Part shown: positions 1 through 11,587 of the stretch, one piece after another
How the letters are laid out: each line of letters opens with the position of its first letter
How positions within the stretch are numbered: position 1 is the stretch's first letter
Source of the DNA: Patiria pectinifera
Lineage: Eukaryota; Echinodermata; Asteroidea; Valvatida; Asterinidae
DNA length: 64,000 nucleotides
Direction: 5' to 3'
NCBI GenBank assembly: GCA_029964075.1
Contig: CM057140.1
Location: 7,458,643-7,522,642, forward strand
Made by a program: the position numbers and the translations under genes
Notes under the pieces: generated by a model
Seen by the model: only the letters and a program-made list of their open reading frames with translations
The model's database searches: none
What the model was told of the DNA's origin: nothing

Positions 1-205
1 ACATTTATTTCGACAATGTAAAATACATTTATTTAAGTATACAAAGGGCTAATATCCGACGGATATGTAATAAACTACAAGAATAGTAATTGCAACACAT
101 TGGAAAAAGGGGAATTAAGGATGCATGTTCAAAATAACTCATAAGTTAACGCCAGGTTCTTTTTAAAGCTGAACAAAATAATGTGCAACTTGACGTGTTC
201 TTGGA

Positions 206-416
206 CAAAGATAGTTGTGACTTGACTTGTGTTTAGACCAAACATGCCAAATGACTTGTGACTTGACTTGTGACTGGACCTTATGACTTGTGACTTGACT
301 TGTGACTGGACCTAATGACTTGTGACTTGACTTGTGACTGGACCTTATGACTTGTGACTTGACTTGGACTTGCAAACAATGACTTGTGACTTGACTTGGA
401 CTTGCAAAAAATGACT
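206..416. repeat. 32-bp minisatellite
   Basis: Five consecutive 32-bp units start at 251, 283, 315, 347 and 379, each beginning ATGACTTGTGACTTGACTTG. A diverged half-unit region lies on the left, and the array breaks off after 411. Units 1-3 end GACTGGACC; units 4-5 carry a variant with GGACTTGCAAA. Reading frames through it give only Ser-His-Lys-rich repeats. No gene is implied. Confidence 0.9.
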
Positions 417-1829
417 TGCTGCCACCTCTGTGGTTTACCTGTGGCCTGGACCTTCAACTCATTCCATTTATTTCTAACAGCCATCCAGTCCCTTATTTGT
501 GGTCCTGCGGCTAGTCTGATCAACTGGGCTGCTTTGACCAGCATTTTTGCTTGTAGTTTCAACTTGATTAATAACCATTAAAAATCAGCTATTTTTGGCA
601 GGTGTTGCAGTTAAAGTGCAATATTAAGAATATGAAATAAAATTTGCTCAAGCTCTTGTAATGGCAGGTACCAGAAACATTTGTTTCCATGCAATATTGC
701 AATTATTTTGAGTCATGAGGGAAAATTCATAGTGTTGTACATTTGTGGCCAACTGTTGTTTCTGGCACTCTACAAGAGCAGTTATTCATACAAGACAAAA
801 ATGAAACCGAGTCATTCAACCTGGCTTGATGTTCATCATATTGTTTAACATATGTCACATTTAGTCCCATAAGCTGGGAGGGACAGCCTCCCAACCCAAC
901 TCTTTTTGGGGCCTACTTTTCTAAATACATTTTCAAGGAATACAAAGCACACTGTATGTGCAGTAATATTCAGAGATGGAATCAGGATTTTTGATTATAA
1001 CAGACTGGCACAGAATTGTTTGGTAGTTTAAAACAGAATTAACAGTAAACTAACTTAGAGTCAATAGTCTTACCTTACCTCTGGCCATTTTCATTTGGTT
1101 GTATTTGTGTGCTTGCACCTTACATGTCAGTCCATTTTCTTGCCTGTGAAATACCAGCCACTCTTACAGTGTCAGCACTTTTCATCCAGCATTTCTTCTT
1201 CCTTGTCTCAACCTTTCCAAGTAAGGAAAACAATAATAAGTGAATGCCATGAGGACCATGGGATTCAATATTCATGTATATCTTAAACCACTATCAGTAA
1301 CAGAGTTTCCCAGAGGTAATAAAGTGAATAAATGCTTTCAAATATCTTCCCATCAGCCTGTCCGCTGATTGTTTTGTGGTCAAAGCAAAAAATTACATGC
1401 CAGTACAAAACATAACGCATAAAAATGTTTTAATAATTATAATAGTGTTTTTGTTTTCCATAGATGAAAACAAAACAATGAAGGAATTGTTTTTGTAATT
1501 TATGCAGAAACAAGTTAAGGGAATGTACAACATTTGCTCTTGCTGCAATTTTCAGTAGTAAATGGATTTGGGGGATTAGGATGTTATTACAAATATTGTT
1601 AAACTGACTTGTTTCACGTTTTGGGCTTGAAGATAATGGAAAAACCAAGAAAACCAATCATGCTATTGTTGTCTGGTTCACTGACCCCACTTAACATCAA
1701 ACAGAGCAGTTTGTCGACTTAGGGGAATTGTAAGGTCAGAGAATCAGTCAAGCAGGCTTGTGGCCCTCCACAGGTGTGTAATCAATTGCAAAGAAAATGA
1801 GGAAAACTTAAATTAAGAGCAGTTTTAAA
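417..1829. other. Intronic stretch, nothing firm
   Basis: This is AT-rich unique-looking sequence downstream of UTP14 exon 10. A 45-nt minus-strand segment at 1168-1212 has good splice sites and an open frame but no convincing homology. No mobile-element ends were recognised. Confidence 0.4.
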
Positions 1830-1985
1830 CAAGTCAGGTGTGTTTACAAACACAAATGCCCCGCAACCGTGACTGTTCCCATGATGTACCTTGGTCACAT
1901 GGAACGTTCATTGCCAGCATTAGTGTCTTCTGTAGGTTTTATATGAATTAATCCCTAATCCCTATGATCTCAGAATAAATACAAG
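1830..1985. repeat. Dispersed repeat, copy at 29205-29375
   Basis: The sequence around ACACAAATGCCCCGCAACC and GGTCACATGGAACGTTCATTG recurs in the same order and orientation near 29215-29375, with an extra insert of about 20 bp there. It abuts the tandem repeat that starts at 1993. The repeat class is unknown. Confidence 0.7.
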
Positions 1986-1992
1986 ATTTCTA

Positions 1993-2440
1993 TTGTTTTA
2001 GCCACTGTGACCTTGACCCTTGACCTGTCGACCTCCAATGCGATAGGCCTATTTGGATTACCAAGAACGATACACAAACCAAATTTGAAGTTCACATGTA
2101 AAGTATTTCTCAAGTTATCGCGCTGTTCTTTTGTTTTAGCCACTGTGACCTTGATCCTTGACCTTTTGGCCCCAAATGCAATAGGCTTCTTAGGATTACC
2201 AAGAACAAAACACAAACCAAATTTGAAGTTCATATGTAAAGAATTTCTCAAGTTATCGCGCCGACAAAATTTCTTTTGTTTTAGTCACTGTGACCTTGAC
2301 CCTTGAATTTTCGGCCCCAAATGCAATAGGTTTCTTAGGATTACCAAGAACAATACACAAACCAAATTTGAAGTTCATATGTTAAGTATTTCTCAAGTTA
2401 TTGCGCTGACAAGATTTGTCCGGACACACATCCACACCGT
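1993..2440. repeat. Three tandem copies of a ~140-bp unit
   Basis: Units start with TTGTTTTAG(C/T)CACTGTGACC at 1993, 2131 and 2276. Each contains GACCTTGA, an ATGCRATAGG segment, GGATTACCAAGAAC and CAAATTTGAAGTTC, and ends with a TCAAGTTAT(C/T)GCGC segment. Open frames cross it because the units are similar, not because it codes. Confidence 0.88.
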
Positions 2441-2635
2441 CGTGTTTTACTATACGCCCGAGGACAACCTATTGTGTTTCCCTTTGTCCCTCTAATATAA
2501 CACTTTCCCATAGACTAAGCACATAACCGTACGATCGAGGACCAGTTTTAACAATAGGCACCGTTGTCCAAGGATTAAAGGCCCCTTTGTGCTCCTTTTG
2601 TTGTCTGTCCTCGAGCATAATACAATACAAGAGCA

Positions 2636-2660
2636 CACACCCACACACACACACCCCTTA
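2636..2660. repeat. CA-rich microsatellite
   Basis: This is a short (CA)n/CCACACACAC run, with a similar run at 2863-2895. Confidence 0.85.
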
Positions 2661-2860
2661 GCATATGGGGTTTATGGGGTACCTCTTTGTTTGACCCTAA
2701 TCCCCTTGTTTTGTTCTCCTTTGTCTCCTTAGAAATCGCAAAATACATAGCTTTACGGCTATGGGTACTTCAATTTCTAAAGACAGACTTGCGGGGTACC
2801 ATTGTCCCTATTGTTACCCTTTGTTCCCGGTACCCCATAAGTGCCAATATGTAAGAGCAC

Positions 2861-2955
2861 ATTCACCCACACACACACACCCACCCACCCACTCACCCAC
2901 GGAAGGACAAGGCGGAAACAGTATGCCCCTTCGGCTTCGCCACATGGCATAAAAA
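2861..2955. repeat. Dispersed cassette shared with 29928-29992
   Basis: Both copies carry CACCCACGGAAGGACAAGGC, then AACAGTA(T/C)GCCCCTTCGGCT and a final GGCATAAAA. The GGAAGGACAAGG segment resembles the GGAAGGAC motif of the element at 30363-32338, but the rest does not. Confidence 0.75.
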
Positions 2956-4660
2956 AAAGTTTTCTCAAACGTTGGCCGGCCGACCAGCTTTGGAAAAAAA
3001 TATGATTTTCTTGAAAATGTCAGCACACCAGGAGCCACAACTTTACAGGATGCTTTAGACTGTCATTCCCTAATAATCCAGTAAGATATTTCGTGATAAT
3101 TTGATCATTTCGTTTTTTGATGTTTGCAAATGTTGTATCTACCCTTTAAGGAATGTCTGTTTACAACTTAAAATTGATTCGTACCTAGTAGAATCATTGA
3201 TTATTGGAACAGGTGTTCTTTCCTTATTACCAAGAGTAAAGTGGATTTTTTATAAAAAAAACTGTATTTACCATCTTCAATTGCTTGGATTTCTGGATAA
3301 GCTCTGGAAAGAAAATGCAAATTATATCAAATTAGTTTAAGTAATAAAACAGACTGAATAATCAATAAATAAATACATAAATAAGGTAACTTTTACATAA
3401 TGTTCTCCTGAGGAAAAAGCCAACCCCAAAAAATGAATAACGGACATTACTTGTTTCAGAAGTTTCAGAATGAACAGCACAAACAAGTAAGAAAGCAATA
3501 AACAAATGTTGCCTAGTTATAAAATAAAATAAAATAAAAATCCATCAAGGCTTGAAATTCAGAACTGTAACAGAGACATGCCTTTCCCCTTCATGTTAAT
3601 ATGAATCTAATTGCAATTCTTGATTGAGAAACCTCAATAGAACTGATTTGGTTTTGTTAGCATCAACTATTCATAATCCTAGAGTAAGTATTGAAAAGGA
3701 GGGGGGTTTTAAACTATACAAAGTAGAAAGTTAGTGAAAACAGGTAAAATCAAGCAATTAATATATGACTTGAACCAACAATTGGAGGAAAAAAATACTA
3801 CATTGTTTTTCAAATACTAATATTAACTCCCCCCCCCGAAAAAAAATTAATTAGGTTAGATGTATTGATGGGGTTTGTGTAGTTTAGGACACCTTTTTCT
3901 GTTAAGATCTTCAAGTGTTTAATCGTTTCAAAATGACTTGTGAAACCTCGAGCTCTTCTTTTAGCTCTGATAAGCCTAGTTTTCATAATGTTAACAGTAC
4001 TTTGGTTACAAATGTAACTTTTTTGTCTCATTTTATCGTCATGCTTGTATTAACCGTCTGCATCATCGCAGTCCAGCAAAGTCACATTGCACTGCAGCCT
4101 GCACTGCAAGCCAATTATATTTTGAAATTACATTGCCATGATTGTGCTTTTATCGCCTGTGTTTTACCCCGTAATTTCGGACCAAATCAAAACCCTACCC
4201 TCTATCCACCAAAGTAATCCTTCCGCATGACGTCGCCAGTAATTTAGGTGAGTCCAGTAACTAAAAGATTTTCATTCTCTTATGGGAACGGGGTCCTAAA
4301 CTACACAAGCGCAATATTGATTTACTTAGTCTTACATGTAGTTACAATGTGCCCACTTGACCCAGGCCCAACCCCCCAAATATGAAAGAAATTCATTCTT
4401 TCAAAAACGATAACAGCATTTTCCCTTTTCAATTACACGTATGACAAACTGCATGGAACTTGATCAAACAAAGTCAAACTAACTAAACAAATTGATAACT
4501 CAAACTACAGCTAAAACAATAACAGGTTACGTGCAGCGTATCAGCAGTAGTATTTTGATGGGGCGCTAAGCTTCACTAGCCCTGCCGCTGTCACTTGCTG
4601 ATTTACGCTGTGATAACAACAGTGTAAATCAGCCCCCCAAAAAACCCAACTTTTTACATA
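2956..4660. other. Intronic stretch without recognised features
   Basis: AT-rich sequence with simple runs: an AAATA run near 3525 and a C8 run near 3830. Open frames are short and unsupported. A TCAGCAAGTGACAG-like local inverted pair lies near 4560-4635. Confidence 0.4.
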
Positions 4661-5716
4661 AGGCCTAAAAAAAAAAAGTGTTATGTTGGCGTAACCCGAC
4701 CGACCCTAAAAATGCGGCCGACCCTGGATATTTTTTTTTTTAGAAGGGAAGAAATATAATTAAAATCTATAGAAATGAATTTTAAATACGTTTTGAAACC
4801 ATTTCTGACCGTTTCTCCTCAATTGTATGACGATAGCGCGCGTGGAACTTTGGAGTGCACAATGTTTTGCACCTTCCTCTCCATGACACAACGAACATGC
4901 AGAAGATCGCGCAGGCCTAGCCTACAGGCAGTGCGCGTGCGGAGATCGATGCACCATGCTTGCATGATAGATACACATGTACATGTGTACAGTACATGTA
5001 TAGCCTTGCCCTAGACTGTTGCATGGCGCGAACTGCTACATACACTATTGAAAATACTTCGCTATTTATTCCATGTTAAAAAAAATAGTTCATTATAATA
5101 TAAATTATTTTAATTAATTTTACACTATTTTACACGATAACAATTAAATATATTTATTCTAAAAATGGTAAACTATTCTGTAACCCCGGCGGCCGACGCG
5201 ACCCGGCCGGCCCCCGGCCGGCCCGTGGTTACGCGCGTACGCCGTCGCATCATGGCGCCCGGTACCGAAGCGTACAGTGTTTTCCATCAAGGGCAAATGG
5301 GGATCGTCGGTCATTTTCGACCGTTTAATGCGGATAAATTTGAGTCTAGAGCTGAGGGTAATCGCCCAGAGCGGTGCCGATGGTGTAAAAGCGGGTTACA
5401 CCGTGCTAAAAATACAAACTTCATAGGAAGAATCGGGTCCATATAAAGATGTCGACGCAGATGAAATGGCTAACATTTTGTCTGATTTTGGATTCCGCTT
5501 TTTGATATGTACCTTTGGAAAGGTTGATGATGAGTTTAAAAGTATACAAATATTGTGTGTAGCCTTGTTTTCTTTTGTTATCGTGTACTACCACCGGATT
5601 AATGTCATTTTCGTTGCTGAGATTAAAAAAAAAAAAAAAAAAAAAAAAACCCCGACCTACCTACCCTATTTTTTCTGGCCCGTTACGCCAACATAACTTC
5701 TTCTTTTTTTAGGCCT
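4661..5716. mobile_element. 1.06-kb terminal-inverted-repeat element
   Basis: It begins AGGCCTAAAA and ends with TTTTTTTAGGCCT. The subterminal 15-mer TTATGTTGGCGTAAC at 4681-4695 is found exactly inverted at 5682-5696. Just inside, CCGACC(G/T)ACC motifs occur on the same strand at both ends. The interior has a GC-rich CpG patch (5185-5270) and an A25 tract ending near 5649. No transposase reading frame and no convincing target duplication were found. A diverged relative of one end appears at 39262-39335. This is a non-autonomous DNA element of unassigned superfamily. Confidence 0.75.
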
Positions 5717-5924
5717 AAAGGAACATTAGTCAACCCTGCATATATCTAATTATATTATAACAACTATAAACCTCCTCATCTATCATAACATAGAAAACTG
5801 AATGCATTTTGTACTCACCACTCACGCTGAAAAACCACATGGCCGACTTGAAAAAAAGTTTTGGCAGCCAAAAAAGTTGCTCTAGGTCAAAGGTTGCGCT
5901 TTAGTCTCTGTCAATAATATTAAA

Positions 5925-6075
5925 GTTACCAATATCAATCTTATTAAGAGCAGTCAATCTTAGGCTAAGATTGATTTTATGAAACACAATGTTACAATTA
6001 ATTGTTCTTTAAGATTGATTCCGACTTACGGTTGAAAGATAAGATCAACTGTTTGACATGTTTTATGAAACACCC
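5925..6075. repeat. Small inverted-repeat remnant
   Basis: CAATCTTA...TAAGATTG motifs alternate in both orientations, with GATTTTATGAAACAC at 5970-5984 and TTTTATGAAACACC near 6060. The pattern resembles small terminal-inverted-repeat elements, but ends are not clear. Confidence 0.45.
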
Positions 6076-6209
6076 CCCGGAACTGCCAATTAAATAACAG
6101 GGTATCGGCAGTTAAATAACGGCATTCGTTTTGAAGACAAACACACCAAATATTCAGTGCAGCGTGAGGGATTTGTTAAGTAGTGAAATATCACGCTGAT
6201 GGGTCGGTA

Positions 6210-6580
6210 GGTAGTGGGAGAGTGGCTTGCAATTTATGCGACGCTCCCCCGTGCAAAACCTTGTCCGTTCGGTACAGTGAGAGTGACTTTCAGTCCGTGT
6301 AAAGCCTCACGAAAACGGTCGTGACGTATGAGTGTATAGTGAGTAGCCGGCAGCCTGAGCAATGGCCTCACTTGCTCCATATGTTGTGAGCTACTTGCAG
6401 CCTGTGCCAAGAATCACGTAAAGTAGTGGTCGTATAAATGTGGTTGGCGATGCAACTTGCAGCCTGTGCGAAGCCTTGCTACTTGGTACGACGTGAGCTA
6501 CTTGCAACCTGTGCAAGCCTCAGGCACACGGTCTCATAAGAACCATGTAATGGACCTGGACCAGCAACCTGTGCTGTACA
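6210..6580 (+). repeat. Degenerate tandem repeat (GCARCCTGTGC motif)
   Basis: Diverged units contain CTTGCAGCCTGTGC (6390-6415, 6448-6475 and others), often followed by AAGCCT and an ACG-rich spacer. The spacing is irregular, 40-60 bp. The open frame at 6457-6702 is a by-product. Confidence 0.6.
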
Positions 6581-6702
6581 AGACCACACTCCCGAAATGT
6601 ACCCGTAACGACCAAAGAAATATAATGAGAAAAACTGACCAAATGTCACAAATACTCACTCAACTTGTAGAAACAGCAACGGAAGACAAAATAGTTGAAT
6701 AA

Positions 6703-7733
6703 AAACCATGAGCTTAGCTATAATAAATGGCTGAGGAAAGATGTAGAATGAGCAAATCGAGAGCTCTTAAAATGTTTTTTTTAACGTAGCGCCGCTAAGA
6801 GAAAAGAGGAAGTATGGCGGGCGGGCCACAAGGTATAGTGGGTAATAAATCGAAGCGTATGGCTGGCGCCTTCTAGAAAATAATGCATATGTAGTAATAC
6901 TCTAATGGTAAGTAGAGCACAGTAGAATTGAAAGTTTAAACCCCACCCCTTTCAAATTGATTCCATTTTTTGGCAATTTGGTCAAAATGGATGTCGCTGC
7001 CAATTTTGAAATAAAGTCTTCATTGACCACAACCTACTGGAAAAAGCGAAGGGGATCCAATCAGATTTGATATTTAGCAGGGCATGCAGTGCATGAGTAA
7101 CATAATGTAATTTTGTAACAAAGGGGATAGGCCATATATTTAAGTGAATTAAGGTGGTGTAACAATAACACAAGCTCCTTAAATAGACTATTCTAATATT
7201 GATAAACTGACCTCTTCATTCAATAAAAATCAATACAAATTTCCTCCAATTAAAGAAGCAATAAGACATGTTCTAAAAAGTCTTGCCTGGAAAAAAGGAT
7301 TTGTGCAAAAAATCCTACAACACTGACATTTATACTGAATTCATAAACATTGCTTATTATGTAGTGACCACATGTACATGTGCAGAATTATACAAACATA
7401 CATACATGTGAATGTAACCTAAGTTTTAATATTATTTTCAACTTGTAATACAGCTAAGATATTGATATTTCAACAACACTGATTTCCAATCAAAAGATTC
7501 CTACTTTTTCTGACCAATTTTAGGAATGGTAGGGCCTCATGCCACATGACCAAAAATGTCCCAAAGTCTCCTGAATACTTATTCATTGACACCCCAATGT
7601 TTGCAATAGCTCACTTATTTCCAGGCAAGAATAGTTTTATTTGTCAACAAAACACCTGTCATGCTAGTTATCAATTCCTTGGGAATGCAATGTTACTATA
7701 TACATGTGCAATAATATGCAGAAAGGAACTTAC
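6703..7733. other. UTP14 intron after exon 10, nothing recognised
   Basis: AT-rich sequence, with no conserved UTP14 block and no mobile-element ends. It adjoins the exon 10 donor. Confidence 0.4.
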
Positions 7734-7811
7734 AGTATGGTCATACTTCCCAAACCGCATTAATCCTTTTGCCCACTTTCCAGTATTACGATGCTTGAGA
7801 GTCACTCGTTC
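7734..7811 (-). CDS. UTP14: UTP14 exon 10 (last exon identified)
   Basis: This 78-nt exon encodes residues 297-322 and starts ERVTLKHRNTGKWAKGL. The LKH...GKWAK motif is the conserved UTP14 block that follows the helix of exon 9. It is phase 0 at both ends, with acceptor TTACAG|GAA and donor ATACT|GTAAGT. The donor shows that the gene continues to the left. The next conserved block of the family was not found in 1-7733. Confidence 0.95.
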
Positions 7812-8426
7812 CTGTAACAGAACATGTCATTGTTAAGCATTAAGATATTTTAATGTTTGCTGATGTATGTTTTTAATAAGGTATGGCCTATAACAACATA
7901 TGACCATTATTTGATTTGGTTAAACTATATAATAACATGCAAGTCTCTGTTTGCATGTTTAGATGTTTGTCCGGGCTTATTCTCTGAAGTGGCAGGTCGC
8001 TAGGCACTTAAACTTGTTGAGTGGGTGAGGCTTGGTCCAACTTGGGGGGGGGGATGGCTATTGAATTATCCCCTCCACTTTTTTGTGATGAGAAAAAAAA
8101 AATGCGGATTTCGAGTTATTTTTTCGAACATATCAACAACCAAAATGTATTCAAGGTAAATTTTTACGATTTCTGAATGTGGAATTTGTTTATGAGACTA
8201 TTCAAATAAATAGACAATTTTGTTTAGGACATATTCGGACCATCGGGACTATCGCGTTATTTTACGCAGCTCTCACGATGCAGTGGTGACTTGGGTAGTG
8301 TTTTTTAATGTTTCAATTGTTCCATGCATGGAAAAATGACGCCATCACGATAATATCGCGATATCCAATATTTATTTTATGATATTGCGATTTAAAAATA
8401 AATGGATATTGAACAGGCTTAGTTAT
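7812..8426. other. UTP14 intron 9, left of the Penelope-like element
   Basis: Unique-looking sequence with a G10 run at about 8043. It includes a short palindromic ATATCGCGATATCC segment near 8350-8370. No gene is seen. Confidence 0.4.
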
Positions 8427-8527
8427 AAATAAAAGATACCTTTTTGAGACTTTGATTACAGAACTCGTATTAGGAGCTTGCAACACCATCACGGTGTCTT
8501 TGTCAACTGGTGTTGTTGAGGCCCTCA
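8427..8527 (+). repeat. Left inverted terminal repeat of the PLE
   Basis: This repeat runs from AAATAAAAGATACC to GAGGCCCTCA. Its reverse complement is at 9613-9713. The three differences are in the GTATTAG/GAATCAG segment and one A/G. Such high identity between arms is consistent with copying from one arm or recent insertion. Confidence 0.92.
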
Positions 8528-8844
8528 AAGCCCTCTGTTGCGCTGAAAACATCGATCGTAAATTGGCGAGTTGGAAAAACCACCGGCTCTTCAATATTTG
8601 GTGCCTGCGGTGTGACATCATTCCACGAAGCAGTAAACTGACATCTAATGTCAATGGGGCCAAAGCAGACAAGATTCTACACACAGCAGAAAGAAAACTC
8701 TTAAATGAACGAGTCAACCAGTGTATTTTCATGATAAAATGCCTGGAAAATCAACGTGAAAAAGAACTCAACAAAAACACGACGCCATGTTTGAGTCCAC
8801 ACGAACTCGCCAGCGTGAAAAGTTTGACGACTCATCAAACATAA
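8452..8844 (+). pseudogene. PLE polyprotein, N-terminal fragment
   Basis: This is an open frame of 130 codons whose start is within the terminal repeat. The recognisable part begins about codon 40, with IPRSSKLTSNV...AERKLLNERVNQ...LENQREKEL. It resembles the region ahead of the RT in Penelope-like polyproteins, where a conserved LLNER motif is typical. It ends at a stop, and the polyprotein resumes in another frame at 8870. The family assignment is inference from motif memory plus the adjacent GIY-YIG domain. It is not functional in this state. Confidence 0.65.
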
Positions 8845-8869
8845 ACAACAAACGAATCAAACATCTGAG

Positions 8870-9637
8870 GTGCATCACAAATCGACCATTAACACGGACA
8901 GATGGGTGGTTAATATTTCGTCCAGGACTCTCAAACCAGAAGAACGATCAATCCTAGGGAAAGGTTTCGAACAAGTCATCACAGAAGAGGAGGACCGCGA
9001 GACTGAACTTCACCACGTCAAAAATGCTCTCACTGCCAACAGGTACCAACCATGGGCATTCAAGATCCCTAAAAAGAAACAAACAACTGGAGCTGCCTCC
9101 AAGGCGATCACCAATGCGAAGCAACAGCCTATGGCCATTCTCCCATACATCGGAGGTTTGTCTGAACAGCTGGAGTGTGTGTTTCGTAAACACGGTGTCA
9201 CGGTAGCACACAAACCGTTCAACAATCTTCGCTCCCAGTTGATCAGCCTGAAAGATAAGACTCCAGACCTCAAGAAATGTGGCCTCGTATACCAGATGTC
9301 GTGTGATGGTTGTGAAGACACATATATCGGGGAAACAGCTCGCACTCTGCAGACCCAATACAGAGAACACACCAGTAGGTCAGCCCACCTGACAGCAGTT
9401 GGTGAACATATATCCACCCCAGGACATAGCATCTTCGTGGACAATGTTAAGATCATCGCCACGGAGGACGACCTCTGGAAAAGCAAAATCCGCGAGGCCG
9501 TGGAAATCTGCAGACACCACCCCCATATGAACAGAGATGGAGGGTACGAGCTGGCCCATGTGTACGACCGCCTCCTGTTGTGTGACCAAGCTTGGTCACG
9601 TGACGGGTCACGTGAGGGCCTCAACAACACCAGTTGA
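8870..9637 (+). pseudogene. PLE polyprotein fragment with GIY-YIG endonuclease domain
   Basis: This is an open frame of 255 codons. Residues about 12-45 (WVVNISSRTLKPEERSILGK and following) match the PLE segment upstream of the RT. Residues about 60-70 then jump to the region that follows the RT thumb (ILPYIGGLSEQL, about 95-106). The GIY-YIG nuclease domain begins near residue 137: CGLVYQMSC, then TYIGETARTLQTQYREHTSR, with the Tyr, the YIG triplet and the Arg of the nuclease core present. A His/Cys-containing tail follows. The RT (about 400 residues in intact elements) has been removed in-frame. It could in principle still encode a free nuclease domain, but there is no evidence of expression. 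Confidence 0.82.
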
Positions 9638-9713
9638 CAAAGACACCGTGATGGTGTCGCAAGCTCCTGATTCGAGTTCTGTAATCAAAGTCTCAAAAAG
9701 GTATCTTTTATTT
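9613..9713 (-). repeat. Right inverted terminal repeat of the PLE
   Basis: This is the partner of 8427-8527. The GIY-YIG reading frame ends at 9637, inside this repeat, so the repeat supplies the last codons and the stop. Confidence 0.92.
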
Positions 9714-10951
9714 AATTGATATAACAATGGGCCTGGAAATGAACTTTCATGCTCGAGGCTTAGTTTTGCCTAAAAAATGTTGGGGTGTCAGGCAATTTAT
9801 CAAAAAACCTTAATGATAGCAAAGCTGACAAGTTCTAATCCATTTCCAGAAAATTTGAAGCTACATGTAGTTTCCATATTTGAACAAATTCGGGAAAGTT
9901 GTAGACTTTTGCAGCAATCGCCGCTAGAGTCCTTATTGGGTGCATTGCCCAGTCTCCTCCCTCCCCCCTCTCCTTGATAACTGAAATGTCATTGTATTCT
10001 CTGATATTGATAAGAACTGCTAAATCTCAACATGTTACTATTTTCACTGACAGGTCTACATTTATTCCCCATTAATTGATTTATACACTCCTTTATTTTT
10101 TTAATATTTTTTTCATTTATTTATTCCTTTATTTGTCTCTTCATTTCTTCATCTTTTTCAATTTGTTGTTCTCCTTCATCAATAAAAACCACGCTCCCAT
10201 TTTACATCTGATGTTGTACTTATGTAGCCTCATACGCATTTACTTACCCAACGCTAGGGGCGCCCTTCCCAATAGCCCATATTAATGACTTCATCGTGTT
10301 TCATGGGTCACTGTACGAAAAGACACCTTGTGTCTGATCTTCCCCTATATACATGATATACGATATTTTGCGGGAACCAGTCTATACAACTGCTACGTAT
10401 ATGTTCAAAAGAACTAGGAGACCAAAAACTTTATTAAGGCCAGATGGCATTTTTACTGATAAAATGGGCAATATGGATGCATTTTTTTCATGTGCGCAAC
10501 TCAACTCTCATTTCAAATTTTGCACTTAGAGAATCAATCATGTTTAAAATAAAAAAACTTTGTTTCAGTGCATCGGCATTTTGAGCGTCAACTTGCATAA
10601 CGCGCATCGGCTGCGTCGTATTTCGAACACATTTCGAGCAACAAGCGCGCGTGTTTGGAACATTTTGCGCAATGCGTGCTTGATTGCATAAAATACGCAG
10701 TTGCAGTTCTCCTACAAAGATGGCCGTCATTGAACGAGCCCTATATTCAATAAAATGTCCCATTAACAGCATATCATTTTAAGTGAAAACAGAGGATTTT
10801 TTACCCTCTTGTCGCTGTCAAACTGGCACAACTGAACTCTCACAGTATTACTCTCACTGTTTTATATATTAATACTGGTTATACACATTAGCTTTGACTG
10901 CATGTGGCCGGCAGTTACACGGCAACACGGCTGGCTAGTTTAGTCAATTAC
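9714..10951. other. UTP14 intron 9, right part
   Basis: It contains a T-rich low-complexity tract (about 10085-10180) and otherwise unique-looking sequence. A minus-strand open frame at 10488-10772 has no recognisable domain. Confidence 0.4.
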
Positions 10952-11075
10952 CTTTGCTCTTGCTTTGTCAAAGTTTAAGAGTAGCTCATTTGCTTCTTCT
11001 GGTCCAGCTTTCACTCTCTCTCTGAGTTTACCTGCCTCTTCTTTGGTCCTGCCTTTACGTTGAATCCGGTGATAC
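10952..11075 (-). CDS. UTP14: UTP14 exon 9
   Basis: This 124-nt exon encodes residues 256-296, starting YHRIQRKGRTKEEAGKLRER and ending LLLNFDKARAK. It follows the KKIKSK block of exon 8 exactly as in the family. The acceptor is AAAAAG|G and the donor is CAAAG|GTAATT. The intron between this exon and exon 8 is about 16.8 kb. It holds three LINE relics and most of the inverted-repeat elements of the left half of the window. Confidence 0.95.
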
Positions 11076-11207
11076 CTTTTTCAATAAAAGTAAGATTAAG
11101 AAGAATGATGCATGAATGTTTGATTTATTGAAAATCCCACACAATATGATGTCACTGACCATGCTGATTCAAAACAAGTAAAGACAGTACTTTCGATTTA
11201 TAACAAG

Positions 11208-11224
11208 CAAGAGAGAGAGAGAGA
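11208..11224. repeat. GA microsatellite
   Basis: A short (GA)n run in UTP14 intron 8. Confidence 0.85.
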
Positions 11225-11587
11225 GCTGCTGTGATAGTAAATTAGAGTCACCTTTTAACATTTCAATCAAATTGATTACATCCAACATACATCATACCCA
11301 TTTTTAAGGGGGACTTTCAGTGAGGCATGAGAAGTAATGCTGGCTGAGATTAGCCTTGATTTAAGAGTATGACCTTTTATTATTTAATCCTGGTCCTTAA
11401 CTCACCACACATGATGTTTGATATTTGCTGTTAGGGTTTTTGGTAATATTTATGTTGTCATTTGGTTAGGTTTCCCCCCTAATTTTTCTAAAATACTAAT
11501 CTATTCATGTGCATCTCACACTGTACATTTCTTTTGTTTTACTTTTTTAAGAGCAAGTATTTTAGAATCAGTGCATCCAGTGGATAA

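Larger units (their letters stand above)
8427..9713 (+). mobile_element. Penelope-like element, RT core deleted, inverted terminal repeats
   Basis: A 1,287-bp unit is bounded by 101-bp inverted repeats (8427-8527 and 9613-9713) that differ at three positions. Between them lie an N-terminal PLE segment and a C-terminal segment with a GIY-YIG nuclease domain, in two different frames. The central reverse-transcriptase domain, which should lie between them, is absent. Penelope-like elements are known to have terminal repeats in direct or inverted arrangement and a GIY-YIG endonuclease after the RT. No target duplication is obvious. It lies in UTP14 intron 9, opposite in strand to the gene. Confidence 0.85.

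Noticed and set aside
206..416. CRISPR-like regular array
   Set aside because: Units are contiguous 32-bp repeats with no unique spacers, in an animal intron: a minisatellite.
1168..1212. Possible UTP14 exon 11 on the minus strand (VETRKKKCWMKSADT)
   Set aside because: The splice sites and phase fit, but the only resemblance is a loose match of KCWM to the NPWM motif of UTP14. Too weak to annotate.
5165..5446. 93-codon open frame
   Set aside because: It lies in the GC-rich patch of a TIR element, has no known domain and no upstream context.
8427..8527. Hammerhead ribozyme in the PLE terminal repeat
   Set aside because: PLE terminal repeats often hold one, but the CTGATGA...GAAA core is not visible here.
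9010..9630. 206-codon minus-strand open frame
   Set aside because: Antisense shadow of the Penelope-like GIY-YIG frame.
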